Shown here in pieces: positions 37,156-46,817 of a stretch of 64,000 nucleotides of DNA. The first letter of the stretch is position 1; each line of letters opens with the position of its first letter. Origin of the DNA: Chryseobacterium sp. CY350 (lineage in GTDB: Bacteria > Bacteroidota > Bacteroidia > Flavobacteriales > Weeksellaceae); contig NZ_CP116034.1 in the NCBI RefSeq assembly GCF_027945075.1, positions 1,674,001 through 1,738,000 of the forward strand. Reading direction: 5' to 3'. Position numbers and translations under genes: made by a program. The notes beneath the pieces were generated by a model. That model saw only the letters and a list, made by a program, of their open reading frames with translations. It was not told where the DNA came from and searched no databases.

Positions 37156-40100
37156 ATGAAGAACAAATACCTATTGAGAGGCTTGCTGCCTATTGCCGCA
37201 TTATTTTACGGTTCAGTTTCGGGACAGAGCACTTTAGTTCACTACTGGAACTTTAATAACAGTACATCCGTTGCAGCACTCACCACTCCTACTACATCTC
37301 TTCTGAATGGCTCCATTACAGCAATTTCTACAGGAACAGGAAGCACAGATACTTTCATTGATTTCGCAAATGGTGTCAACCAAAATTTTAATATTGAAAA
37401 TTTAAACGCAAGAAACGGAGACGCTTCCGGAACACATTTAAGATATAATTATCCAATTAACGGAAATGTACAGTTTCTTTTACCTACAACCGGATACAAC
37501 AATGTTGTTGTAAAATTTACAACAAGAAGATCAGGCTCGGGAGCGGGAAATCAGAATTGGTTCTACTCTTTAGACGGAACTACTTTTGTACCTTATCAGA
37601 CGGTAACTTCTCAAGATGCTAATCCGCAGCTTATTACATTTGATTTTTCAGCTGTTTCGGGAGTTTCCAACAATCCGAATTTTAAATTAAAAGTGGAATT
37701 CGCGCAGGGTGGCGGAGGTGCAGTTGGAAACAACAGATTTGATAATTTCACGGTAGACGCCACTCCAGCCGGAGGGGTTGATACTACTCCACCAACTGTT
37801 GCCTACTTGCCTGCAAACAACGTAAATAATGCTTCTACAACAATAAATCCTACGATCACATTTAATGAAAATGTAAGATTAATTGACAATTCTGCGATTA
37901 CTTCTGCCAATGCACAAAGTTTGGTTGAACTAAGAATTAACAATGCAACAGGGGCAGTCGTTCCTTTCACTACAACTTTCGCGAACAATGCTATTACGGT
38001 AATTCCTACCACTGGTTTGGTTCCGAATCAGGCTTATTATTTAGCTTTAAAACCGAATTTGGTTGAAGATACAAGCGACAATGCCGTAACGACCGTCACA
38101 TCAAGTACTTTCACTACAGCAGGAACGAGCATTGCCTTGGAGAAAAATTTAATTAAAGTCAATGAAAATACTGGAACTTTAGCATTTAAGATCAATGTTA
38201 ACAATCCTTCAAATGCAGCGGTTAATTTGGTCGTAAAACCTTCGTCATTCAACACTGCAAACGGCAGTGATTTTACTTTGGCTAATCAGACGATCAACAT
38301 TACTCCGTCTACGACAAGTGTTACCATTAACATTCCAATTACAGATGATAACTTGGAAGAACAACAGGCAGAATATTTTGTGGTTGGTCTTGAAAATCCG
38401 GTTGGTGCTACGATTACGGGCGATGCCAATTCTACGATTTACATTATTGATAATGATAGAGCGGCTCCGGTGGCGTCCAATCAAATTCAGTTAAATTATA
38501 TCGGAAGTTTTGATCCTTCAGGAAACAGCACGAGTTCGACTGAAATCGTAGTTCATGATGCTGCAACACAAAGATTGTTTACCATCAGTTCTTTAACCGA
38601 TGTTTTTGATATCATTAATTTCTCAAACCCAACCACTCCGACCGTCATTCAGACTGTCAACATGACTCCTTACGGTGGCATTACGAGTATTGCTGTCAAG
38701 AACGGAATTATCGCCGTAGCCTCACCCAACGGAACGAATCCTCAAGGAAATGGTTCGGTTGTATTTTTCGACATTAATGGAGTTTTCCTTAAGCAACTAA
38801 ACGTTGGCGTTTTACCGGATATGATTACGTTTAGCCCAGACGGAACCAAAGTCATGACTGCCAATGAAGGAGAACCAAACGATGCTTACACGGTAGATCC
38901 TGAAGGTTCGATCAGCATTATTGATGTTCCGACTTTAACGGTTGCAGGAATTCAGGCTTTAACGCAAACAAATGTTACAACACTTGGTTTCACTCAGTTT
39001 AACGGCATGGAAGCTACTTTAGCAACCACCGGAGGACGAAAAGTAAAATCAACAAGCACTTTGGCTCAGGATTTAGAACCTGAATACATCGCGATCAGTC
39101 CGGACAGCCAGAAAGCATGGGTTTCTTGTCAGGAAAACAATGCGATTATTGAAGTTAATTTAACCACAAAAGCGTTAACCGGAATTTGGGGATTAGGTAA
39201 AAAAGACATGAGTCTTCCAGGGAACGGTTTCGATGCTTCAGACAATAACGGAGAAGTATTGATTGCCAACTGGCCTGTGAAAGCGTATTACAATCCGGAT
39301 GCAATGGCATCTTATAAAATCGGAAACACCAATTATTTAGTTACCGCTAACGAAGGTGACGAAAAAGATTTGGGTGGTTTCAGTGAAAGAACAACTGTCG
39401 GAGCGGCGGGATATACTTTAGATTCAACTGTTTTCCCGAATGCTTCTATTTTAAAAGCTTCGCATAATTTAGGAAGATTCAGAGTGACGAAGGTGAATGG
39501 AAACACTGATGGAGATACAGATTTCGAAGAAATTCATGCTTTGGGAGCGAGATCATTCTCAGTTTTCAATACAGACACCAAACAGTTGGTTTACGACAGT
39601 GGAGATCAGTTTGAAAGACACGTCGCAGCAAATCATCCTTTGATTTTCAATGCAGATAACGAAGCCAACGGAGCCAAAACCCGAAGCCGAGCAAAAGGCC
39701 CAGAACCGGAAGGTGTAACTTTAGGAACCATCAACGGTCAGACTTTCGCATTCATCACTTTGGAAAGAACCGGAGGTGTGATGGTTTACAACGTAACAGA
39801 TCCAAACAATGTAACATTTACAGATTACAAACACTCAAGATCGACTTCTGCATTTGGTGGCGATAATGGTCCGGAAGGAATTACTTTCATTCCTGCAGCA
39901 AATATGACCAATGGAAAAGCCTACGTCATCGTTGCCAACGAGATCAGTGGAACATTATCAATGTATGAAGTTGCAGCTTCTCCAACATTATCAACTGGCG
40001 AAGTAAAACCTGAAAAAGCAACCTTCAATATCTTCCCGAATCCTGTAACCAAAGGAAATACCCTATATTTCAACAGAGCACAAGGTTATGAATTATTCGA

Positions 40101-40224
40101 TATGAGCGGTAAACTTCTTGGAAAAGAAAAATCTGCCTTAACCATCGATACTTCAAAACTAAACACCGGAGTTTATTTAATTCAAACATCAGAAGGACAG
40201 GTAAAAAGAGTCATTGTAAAGTAA
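37156..40224 (+). CDS. Choice-of-anchor I-type secreted protein with Calx-beta and T9SS sorting domains
   Basis: A 1,022-residue cell-surface or secreted protein. Order: signal peptide (to about Gly23), a lectin-like or LamG-like domain (about 25-205), a Big_5-like Ig domain (VDTTPPTVAYLPANNVNNAS; about 208-325), Calx-beta (about 328-430), and a long beta-propeller part of the choice-of-anchor I type (about 440-935; FSPDGTKVMTANEGEPND, YIAISPDSQKAWVSCQENNA, GPEPEGVTL). It closes with a type A T9SS sorting domain (FNIFPNPV; STKLN-like end GVYLIQTSEGQVKRVIVK). Some relatives are annotated as alkaline phosphatases, but no classical metal site was seen, so no enzyme is claimed. Confidence 0.88.
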   Translation: MKNKYLLRGLLPIAALFYGSVSGQSTLVHYWNFNNSTSVAALTTPTTSLLNGSITAISTGTGSTDTFIDFANGVNQNFNIENLNARNGDASGTHLRYNYPINGNVQFLLPTTGYNNVVVKFTTRRSGSGAGNQNWFYSLDGTTFVPYQTVTSQDANPQLITFDFSAVSGVSNNPNFKLKVEFAQGGGGAVGNNRFDNFTVDATPAGGVDTTPPTVAYLPANNVNNASTTINPTITFNENVRLIDNSAITSANAQSLVELRINNATGAVVPFTTTFANNAITVIPTTGLVPNQAYYLALKPNLVEDTSDNAVTTVTSSTFTTAGTSIALEKNLIKVNENTGTLAFKINVNNPSNAAVNLVVKPSSFNTANGSDFTLANQTINITPSTTSVTINIPITDDNLEEQQAEYFVVGLENPVGATITGDANSTIYIIDNDRAAPVASNQIQLNYIGSFDPSGNSTSSTEIVVHDAATQRLFTISSLTDVFDIINFSNPTTPTVIQTVNMTPYGGITSIAVKNGIIAVASPNGTNPQGNGSVVFFDINGVFLKQLNVGVLPDMITFSPDGTKVMTANEGEPNDAYTVDPEGSISIIDVPTLTVAGIQALTQTNVTTLGFTQFNGMEATLATTGGRKVKSTSTLAQDLEPEYIAISPDSQKAWVSCQENNAIIEVNLTTKALTGIWGLGKKDMSLPGNGFDASDNNGEVLIANWPVKAYYNPDAMASYKIGNTNYLVTANEGDEKDLGGFSERTTVGAAGYTLDSTVFPNASILKASHNLGRFRVTKVNGNTDGDTDFEEIHALGARSFSVFNTDTKQLVYDSGDQFERHVAANHPLIFNADNEANGAKTRSRAKGPEPEGVTLGTINGQTFAFITLERTGGVMVYNVTDPNNVTFTDYKHSRSTSAFGGDNGPEGITFIPAANMTNGKAYVIVANEISGTLSMYEVAASPTLSTGEVKPEKATFNIFPNPVTKGNTLYFNRAQGYELFDMSGKLLGKEKSALTIDTSKLNTGVYLIQTSEGQVKRVIVK

Positions 40225-40248
40225 CTTTTATATATTTGATTTTGATCA

Positions 40249-40276
40249 AGCCTCGGGATTTTCTCGGGGCTTTTTT
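40249..40276 (+). terminator. Rho-independent terminator
   Basis: Stem AAGCCTCGGG / CTCGGGGCTT (one G-T pair) with TTTTTT after it. Confidence 0.8.
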
Positions 40277-40300
40277 GTTTGTTAAAATAGGCAGAGAATC

Positions 40301-40348
40301 AACCTTGTCAAGGTTATAAACTGCATGAAGATTAATCTTGACAAGGTT
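40301..40348. repeat. Inverted repeat, 12-bp arms
   Basis: AACCTTGTCAAG (40301-40312) and its exact reverse complement (40337-40348) enclose 24 bases. Each arm is also partly self-complementary. It ends at the stop codon of the next minus-strand gene. It may be a small dispersed palindromic element or a terminator for that gene. Confidence 0.6.
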
Positions 40349-41638
40349 TTAGCTTTGCAACAATTCTTTAAGTGAAAAAACTAGTTTTGAAAAACTATCA
40401 TTAAAATTTTGATTGTAATTGATATCAAACACTTTCACTCCATTTTTTAAAGATTTTTCGCGTTTTTGATGATCCAAAAATTGGGTTTGGGCTAAACCTT
40501 CGATTCCTCCAAAGAAATCTATTGGTTCGAAATGTTGAATACCGTTGTACTCAATTGCAATATTTAATTCTTTTATAAAAATATCAAACCGCTGTCCGTT
40601 TAACCATTTTGGAGAATATTGGCTAATAATTGTGTACAGAGGAAATTCAATTGCAAGAAGATTCAGCAAGTGTCTCTCCATCACATAACTTCCAACTTCG
40701 TCAAAACCTTTTTCTTGACGAATATGATTCTCCAAACTTCTGTAATTGTTCTTCAAACGAGAATAAAAAATATTTTTAATCTCGTTAGAGCTATAAATTT
40801 TCCTGTCCCAATCTGCATATTTTCGTGTATGCCCAGAATTAATGACTAACATATCCCCCAACAAAGTGTAGGAAATTTTATCAATTTTTGAATGAATACG
40901 TAAGTAATCTAAGCAGAAAAATTCTTCGATTTCTTCAAGGTTTAACTGACCTAAAAAAGATATAAATTCTTCATTACTAATTACTGCTTTTGTACCATAT
41001 GACAAACTACGCAAAAGTGAATGAATAATTTTTTCGGTTTTTAAATTCTCATTCTTAAAAAGAACATATGTCAAATATTTTCTAGGAGAAACAAGACCTT
41101 CCGCAAAAATCTGATCTATTTTTTCTTTTTTACTCCAGAATTTTACGTTCCTATACTGATTTAAAATAAAATTATTTTTGTTATACCAATAATTTTCAGA
41201 AAATGAAAATTCAACCGCTTGTAGAAATCGCCTAAAGTCTTCCTCTGTATTAAACTTAGTGACAACTTCTGAAAAGTAATGAAGAATGATTCCAGACTTC
41301 CTAATATCCGTTTCTCCTGATATTTTATTATTATTTGGCAAAGCATAACACATTATCCAATTTAATCCATTTCCAATTCTAATAATATCTGAACACGGAT
41401 AAGCTGTTTTATCTCCAACTAAATAATTAAGTCCGTTAAAATTTATTAGTTCAAACTTTTTACTAATTCCATCGTCGAAAACAATTCTATTATTGTCATT
41501 TATCTCTTTAATAAGTTTTTTCTCATTTCCATACTGTGACTTTTTTGAACGATGAATTCTCTTTAAATCTATTCCAAAATTATTCTTGTAAGAATTCTCA
41601 ATAAGATCATTCAAATTGTTTTGCTTTGGTGGATACAT
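40349..41638 (-). CDS. Unknown protein with C-terminal PD-(D/E)XK/VSR-like nuclease domain
   Basis: A 429-residue protein. The N-terminal about 320 residues are of no known family and helical. The last 110 residues look like a small endonuclease fold: an ERHLLNLLA helix, NGQRFDIFIKELNIAIEYNGIQHF (Asp then Glu-Tyr-Asn-Gly-x-Gln-His, the D...ExK/Q-like core) and DHQKREKSLKNGVKVFDINY. Similar C-termini occur in DUF559/VSR-like and phage-type nucleases. No methyltransferase or helicase is next to it, so it is not an obvious restriction system. A defence or repair role is possible but unproven. Confidence 0.7.
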   Translation of the reverse strand: MYPPKQNNLNDLIENSYKNNFGIDLKRIHRSKKSQYGNEKKLIKEINDNNRIVFDDGISKKFELINFNGLNYLVGDKTAYPCSDIIRIGNGLNWIMCYALPNNNKISGETDIRKSGIILHYFSEVVTKFNTEEDFRRFLQAVEFSFSENYWYNKNNFILNQYRNVKFWSKKEKIDQIFAEGLVSPRKYLTYVLFKNENLKTEKIIHSLLRSLSYGTKAVISNEEFISFLGQLNLEEIEEFFCLDYLRIHSKIDKISYTLLGDMLVINSGHTRKYADWDRKIYSSNEIKNIFYSRLKNNYRSLENHIRQEKGFDEVGSYVMERHLLNLLAIEFPLYTIISQYSPKWLNGQRFDIFIKELNIAIEYNGIQHFEPIDFFGGIEGLAQTQFLDHQKREKSLKNGVKVFDINYNQNFNDSFSKLVFSLKELLQS

Positions 41639-41725
41639 TATTATTTTAGATTGGTTGGAATATAACTTTTATAAAAATAAAGATTCAGATTGATATACAA
41701 CTTAAAATTTTATACTTAAACAAAA

Positions 41726-41751
41726 AAAACAGACCTTCACAGATCTGTTTT
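41726..41751 (-). terminator. Terminator of the mrp-nifU operon
   Basis: Stem AAAACAGA / TCTGTTTT, followed on the minus strand by a run of T. Confidence 0.65.
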
Positions 41752-41774
41752 CAAAAAATATATCATCGTATTTT

Positions 41775-42023
41775 TTATTCTACATTTACTACCTTTTCAA
41801 TTTCGGGAGCATGTTGCTTGATGGTATTTTCTACCCCTAATTTCAATGTTGAAAAATTAAGAGAGCAACCTGAACAGTTTCCCAGAAGTTTTACAAAAAC
41901 GGTATTATCTTTTACATCCAAAAGCTCGATATCGCCACCGTCTTTGTTCAAAAACGGACGAATGCTTTCCAGAGCTTCTAATACCTTGGTTACAGTTTGT
42001 TCGTGTGTTATATTTATCTCCAT
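41775..42023 (-). CDS. NifU C-terminal-domain Fe-S scaffold/carrier
   Basis: An 82-residue stand-alone NifU C-terminal domain with the cluster-binding CxxC in GNCSGCSLNFSTL. It carries or assembles Fe-S clusters for target proteins. It is encoded 40 bases after mrp in the same direction, which supports a joint Fe-S delivery task. Confidence 0.9.
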   Translation of the reverse strand: MEINITHEQTVTKVLEALESIRPFLNKDGGDIELLDVKDNTVFVKLLGNCSGCSLNFSTLKLGVENTIKQHAPEIEKVVNVE

Positions 42024-42063
42024 ATTTGAATTTGGTTTTTCAAAAATTAATTTGAAATCATTA

Positions 42064-43167
42064 CTATTTTTTTGGTGAGCAACCTGCCATTGTCGTGATT
42101 TTCACGGCTTCTGTAGGCGGTAAAAACTTATTTCTTTCTACTAAACTCTCAACCATTTTTCTTGCAGTTTCTGTATAAATTTCTGCAATTTTAGAATTTT
42201 CCTGCAATGCAGCAGGTCTTCCCACATCTCCAGCTTCTCTGATGCTCTGAATCAACGGAATTTCACCCAAAACAGGAATATTTAAATCATCTGCCAAATA
42301 TTGTGCTCCCTGGTTTCCAAAGATATAATATTTATTGTCAGGTAATTCTTCCGGCGTAAAATAAGCCATATTTTCTACCAGTCCAAGAACAGGAATGTTA
42401 ATACTTTCCATATTGAACATGGCAATACCTTTTCTAACGTCCGCCAAAGCAACGTGTTGAGGCGTACTTACGATAACCGCTCCCGTTACCGGAACTTCCT
42501 GAATGATGGATAGATGAATATCACCCGTTCCCGGAGGAAGATCGATTAATAAGAAATCCAATTCTCCCCAGGCAGCATCTCTGATCATTTGGTTCAATGC
42601 TTTTGAAGCCATTGGCCCTCTCCAAACCACTGCCTGATTTGCTCCTGAAAAATATCCGATGGAAAGCATTTTCACACCATAATTTTCGATAGGTTTCATT
42701 AAGTTTTTCCCATCAATTTCTACAGAAATAGGCTTTTGACCTTCTGTATCAAACATCGTTGGAACAGACGGCCCGTAAATATCGGCATCTAAAATTCCAA
42801 CTTTAAAACCCATTTTTGCTAAAGTTACCGCAAGATTTGCAGCGACCGTAGACTTACCAACACCTCCTTTTCCGGATGCGATGGCGATAATATTTTGAAT
42901 TCCAGGGATTTGTTTTCCTTTGATCTGACTTAGCTGAACTTCACTTGGCTCGGGAGAAACTATTTTAAGTTTTAAATTAATTTCTTCTCCAAATTCACTT
43001 GCAAAAGCCTGTTTCATCGCTGCTTCAAGCTTCTTTTTTTCGTGCATTGCCGGTGAATGAGCGGTCATGTCGATGTATACATCGCTGCCCATTACCTGAA
43101 AGTTACTCACCAAATCATCTACTTCTATTTCTTTAAGGAAATCCTGAACCTTTTCTTTAGTCAACAT
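42064..43167 (-). CDS. mrp: Mrp/NBP35-family Fe-S carrier ATPase
   Basis: A 367-residue P-loop ATPase with an N-terminal MIP18/DUF59 domain (about 1-85), the deviant Walker A SGKGGVGKSTVAANLA (about 94-109), and DLPPGTGDIHL (about 205). The CxxC usual in Mrp proteins is replaced by NMAYFTPEELPDNKYYIFG, and the only late Cys is in MAGCSPKK. The loss of CxxC is, from general knowledge, common in Bacteroidota Mrp proteins. It forms an operon with the NifU-like gene. Confidence 0.92.
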   Translation of the reverse strand: MLTKEKVQDFLKEIEVDDLVSNFQVMGSDVYIDMTAHSPAMHEKKKLEAAMKQAFASEFGEEINLKLKIVSPEPSEVQLSQIKGKQIPGIQNIIAIASGKGGVGKSTVAANLAVTLAKMGFKVGILDADIYGPSVPTMFDTEGQKPISVEIDGKNLMKPIENYGVKMLSIGYFSGANQAVVWRGPMASKALNQMIRDAAWGELDFLLIDLPPGTGDIHLSIIQEVPVTGAVIVSTPQHVALADVRKGIAMFNMESINIPVLGLVENMAYFTPEELPDNKYYIFGNQGAQYLADDLNIPVLGEIPLIQSIREAGDVGRPAALQENSKIAEIYTETARKMVESLVERNKFLPPTEAVKITTMAGCSPKK

Positions 43168-43185
43168 AAAAATATAAATTGTCTA

Positions 43186-43219
43186 CAAATTTACGGAAAT
43201 TTAAACTATTTAGAATCAA
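43186..43219 (-). promoter_or_regulatory. Promoter of the mrp-nifU operon
   Basis: On the minus strand TTG (43217-43219), a 23-base spacer, then TAAATTTG (43186-43193), 18 bases before the ATG. Confidence 0.5.
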
Positions 43220-43293
43220 TAAAGAGACCGATAGATAAATTCTTTTGCTAAGCCAAAAATTGTGTATTTTAGGGCGATTTTAATTTTAAACTC

Positions 43294-46119
43294 ATGCAGA
43301 AATTTTTATTTATTCTTTTAGGATTAATTACTCATAACTTATTTTCACAAAATTATTCGCAATACGTGAATCCTTTTATCGGAACAGGTGGTCACGGACA
43401 TACTTTTCCGGGTGCCATCGTCCCTTTTGGGATGGTGCAGCTTTCTCCCGATACAAGAATTGACGGAAGCTGGGATGGCTGCAGCGGTTATCATTATTCT
43501 GATTCTGTGATTTATGGTTTTTCACATACGCATCTGAATGGAACCGGAGTTTCAGATTACGGCGACATTATGTTGATGCCCACGATGGGAACTCCGGGAT
43601 TAACGCCGAAAGAATATTCATCAAAATTTTCACACAAAAACGAAAAAGCTACAGCAGGGTTCTATTCAGTTAAATTAGACAAACATAATATCGACGTTCG
43701 TTTAACCACAACAAAAAGAGTTGGTTATCACGAATATAAATTTAACAAAGCCGGAAATGCCAATATTATTTTAGATTTAAATCACAGAGATAAATTACTG
43801 GAAGGTGAAGTAAGAATTATCGACAGTAAAACCATAGAAGTTTTCAGGAGAAGTGAAGCCTGGGCAACGAATCAGTATATTTATGCGAGAATTGAGTTTT
43901 CTAAACCAATGAAAATTTCGAAAGAATTTTTAAACGGTGAAAAAATTGATGGAATCAGTGAAGGCAAAAAGAAAGTTTCCTATGATGGTGACAAGTTAGC
44001 TTTAGCTTTCACAACTGCCGTTAAAAGTGGCGAGAAAATTCTTGTAAAAGTGGCGATTTCACCAACGGGTTATGAAGGTGCGGGAAAAAATATGCTGGCT
44101 GAAGGAAAATCAAATGACTTCAACGAAGTTCAAAATCAGGCGGTTGCAGATTGGAATAAAGAACTTTCAAAAATTGAAGTGAAGTCTGCCGACAAGGACA
44201 AACTGACCGTTTTTTATACAGCAATGTATCACGTTTTTACACAACCGAACATCAATATGGATGTTGATGGAAAATACAGAGGAAGAGACAACAAATTTTA
44301 TATGGCGAAAGACTTCGGGTACTATTCCGTTTTTTCACTTTGGGATACCTTCAGAGGCGCACATCCGCTGATGGCTTTAATTGATAAAAAAAGAACAGCA
44401 GATTTCATCAATACATTCATCAAACAATACGAGCAGGGCGGAAAACTTCCGGTTTGGGAACTTGCTTCCAACGAAACAGAATGTATGATTGGTTATCACG
44501 GAGTTTCTGTAATAGCCGACGCGATGGCAAAAGGAATTACAGGATTTGATTATGAAAAAGCTTTTCAGGCTTCAAAAAATTCGGCAATGCAGGATATTTT
44601 TGGCTTAAATGCTTACAAACAAAATAATTATATCAGCATTGATGATGAGCACGAAAGTGTTTCTAAAACATTGGAATACGCCTACGACGACTGGTGTATC
44701 GCTCAGATGGCGAAAATTTTAAACAAAAAAGACGATTACGAATATTTCATGAAACGTTCTCAAAACTGGAAAAATCTTTACAATCCAAATAACGGTTTTA
44801 TGCAGGCGAGAAAGAACGGAAACTGGTATGAGCCGTTTGACCCGAGTGAAGTCAACAACAATTATACGGAAGGAAATTCGTGGCATTATTCCTATTCTGT
44901 GATGCAGGATATTCCGGCTTTAATTGCAGCTCATGGCGGAAAGGAAAAATTTGAACAGTTTATTGATGCAATTTTCGCAGCTTCTGATAAAACGACAGGA
45001 AGAGAACAGGTGGATATTACAGGTTTGATGGGTCAATACGCACAAGGAAACGAACCGAGTCATCATATCGCTTACCTTTATAATTTCGTTGATAAACCAC
45101 AGAAAACGGAGGCAAAAATCAAATATATTCTCGATAATTTCTATAAAAATTCGCCGGATGGTCTGATTGGTAATGAAGATTGCGGACAGATGAGTGCGTG
45201 GTTTATTTTAAGTTCGATGGGAATTTATTCGGTAACGCCGGGAAAACCTGAGTGGGAAACCGTAACGCCTTATTTTGATGAAATTAAACTTCACTTAGAA
45301 GACGGAACTACGAGAATCATTACGAAAAACACTCCGAAAAGCGAGCTTAAACATTTGGGATTTGAGAACGTAAAAATGGCTAAAGATTTAAAATATCCTG
45401 AACAAACTGCTTCTCCGGTAATTGCTGCGGATCGATTGTTTGATTTTACAACTCAGGTGAAAATCACACCTTTGAACGAAAAAGACAAAATCTATTACAT
45501 GACTTTGGATGAAGATGATGCCAACGTGAGAAAAACTTTTAAGGCTTACAAAGAACCATTTACCATCAGCAAAACGACGCAGGTTTCTACTTACGCCGAA
45601 CGAAATGGCGAAAAAAGCGGAATCACAACTGCCAATTTCAACAGAAGACCCAACCATTGGGATATTACCATTAATGCTAATGTTAATCTGCAATACACAG
45701 CAGGCGGAAAACTGGCTTTGATTGACGGAATCAACGGTGATACGAATTGGCGAAAAGGTGAATGGCAGGGTTATCAGGGACAAACTGTAGAAGCGATAAT
45801 TGATTTTAAATCGCCACAACCAATCAATCATATCTCGTCGACCTATCTCCAGGACAGCAGAGCATGGATCTTAATGCCCAAAAAAGTAGAATATTACGCT
45901 TCAATGGATGGCAAAACTTATATTCTTCTCAAGACTTTGGAAAATAATATTGATCCGAAAGATACGAATGTTCAACTGAAAGATTTCGCAACTGAAGTCC
46001 TTCCAACCGAAGCACGTTATCTAAAGGTAAAAGCCTATCACTTTGGAAAACTTCCTGAATGGCATCAAGGAGCGGATGGTGAAGCTTATATTTTTGTGGA
46101 TGAGATTTCTGTAAAATAA
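43294..46119 (+). CDS. GH92-family alpha-mannosidase, secreted
   Basis: A 941-residue exported enzyme (signal peptide to about Ser18). The GH92 start YVNPFIGTGGHGHTFPGAIVPFGM and the C-terminal catalytic motif GNEDCGQMSAWFILSS identify the family, which releases mannose from alpha-mannosides in a calcium-dependent way. Beyond about residue 740 there is a chitobiase-like/F5/8 type C add-on (RRPNHWDITINAN; GQTVEAIIDFKSPQPI). No other mannan or N-glycan genes are adjacent. Confidence 0.93.
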   Translation: MQKFLFILLGLITHNLFSQNYSQYVNPFIGTGGHGHTFPGAIVPFGMVQLSPDTRIDGSWDGCSGYHYSDSVIYGFSHTHLNGTGVSDYGDIMLMPTMGTPGLTPKEYSSKFSHKNEKATAGFYSVKLDKHNIDVRLTTTKRVGYHEYKFNKAGNANIILDLNHRDKLLEGEVRIIDSKTIEVFRRSEAWATNQYIYARIEFSKPMKISKEFLNGEKIDGISEGKKKVSYDGDKLALAFTTAVKSGEKILVKVAISPTGYEGAGKNMLAEGKSNDFNEVQNQAVADWNKELSKIEVKSADKDKLTVFYTAMYHVFTQPNINMDVDGKYRGRDNKFYMAKDFGYYSVFSLWDTFRGAHPLMALIDKKRTADFINTFIKQYEQGGKLPVWELASNETECMIGYHGVSVIADAMAKGITGFDYEKAFQASKNSAMQDIFGLNAYKQNNYISIDDEHESVSKTLEYAYDDWCIAQMAKILNKKDDYEYFMKRSQNWKNLYNPNNGFMQARKNGNWYEPFDPSEVNNNYTEGNSWHYSYSVMQDIPALIAAHGGKEKFEQFIDAIFAASDKTTGREQVDITGLMGQYAQGNEPSHHIAYLYNFVDKPQKTEAKIKYILDNFYKNSPDGLIGNEDCGQMSAWFILSSMGIYSVTPGKPEWETVTPYFDEIKLHLEDGTTRIITKNTPKSELKHLGFENVKMAKDLKYPEQTASPVIAADRLFDFTTQVKITPLNEKDKIYYMTLDEDDANVRKTFKAYKEPFTISKTTQVSTYAERNGEKSGITTANFNRRPNHWDITINANVNLQYTAGGKLALIDGINGDTNWRKGEWQGYQGQTVEAIIDFKSPQPINHISSTYLQDSRAWILMPKKVEYYASMDGKTYILLKTLENNIDPKDTNVQLKDFATEVLPTEARYLKVKAYHFGKLPEWHQGADGEAYIFVDEISVK

Positions 46120-46142
46120 AATATTTGCAGTTTAAAATAATG

Positions 46143-46169
46143 AAACCTCTTTCAATTTGGAAGAGGTTT
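46143..46169. terminator. Bidirectional terminator after the GH92 gene
   Basis: Stem AAACCTCTTTC / GAAGAGGTTT around an AATTTG loop, between convergent genes. Confidence 0.75.
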
Positions 46170-46171
46170 AT

Positions 46172-46783
46172 TTAGGGCTTTTCTAAATCTACAACATTCT
46201 TATTAATAAGAAATTTAAAATTTTCGCTACTCACAGAATGGTTTCTATCGATTTGATACAGCATTTTTACTTTTGTTGAATCTGTGTAATTTTCCTCTCT
46301 TATCGCAAGAGTATTTGAAACAATTACGTTTCCCATTTTGCTCTTGTCGAGTACAATGAGCGAATCCTTTATTTGATATTTTCCGCGTGTAATATCTGCT
46401 CCAATTCCAGCATGATTAATAAATTTATACGTTCCGTTCTCTCTGAATTCAAACCATGCTCCGTTAAAATCGCCATCGTAACTTGCATGAATAATTACAG
46501 GAGAATTGTCTCTCATGCTTAAAACCAAATTGGTGACTCCAAATGAAAGCAATATCAGAAGACCAACCAGTGATGGAAGATAATTTTTCACAGATCGTGA
46601 AAGTTTATATTTATGATAATCTTTGTATATCGAAAGACTTAGAAAAAGTAAAAAGATAAGCAGAAGGAATCCATAAATTAATTCCTGAAACACCATTTCA
46701 CTGTCTGAATTCTGGATTTTCCACTGATTATAATAGAACCCAATGATTATCAAAGGAAGAATTAGCCAATTTTTTCTGATCAT
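46172..46783 (-). CDS. Unknown membrane protein
   Basis: A 203-residue protein with three hydrophobic segments (about residues 7-18, 36-52 and 72-88) and then a polar C-terminal domain of about 110 residues (GDFNGAWFEFRENGTYKF...RGKYQIKDSLIVLDKSKMG). That part resembles lipocalin-like or copper-resistance-type beta repeats in pattern only. No family claimed. It follows the broken PhyH gene in the opposite order on the same strand, 34 bases away. Confidence 0.6.
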   Translation of the reverse strand: MIRKNWLILPLIIIGFYYNQWKIQNSDSEMVFQELIYGFLLLIFLLFLSLSIYKDYHKYKLSRSVKNYLPSLVGLLILLSFGVTNLVLSMRDNSPVIIHASYDGDFNGAWFEFRENGTYKFINHAGIGADITRGKYQIKDSLIVLDKSKMGNVIVSNTLAIREENYTDSTKVKMLYQIDRNHSVSSENFKFLINKNVVDLEKP

Positions 46784-46817
46784 TTTACATTATGTTTTTT
46801 AGTTTAAATGAAATTTT

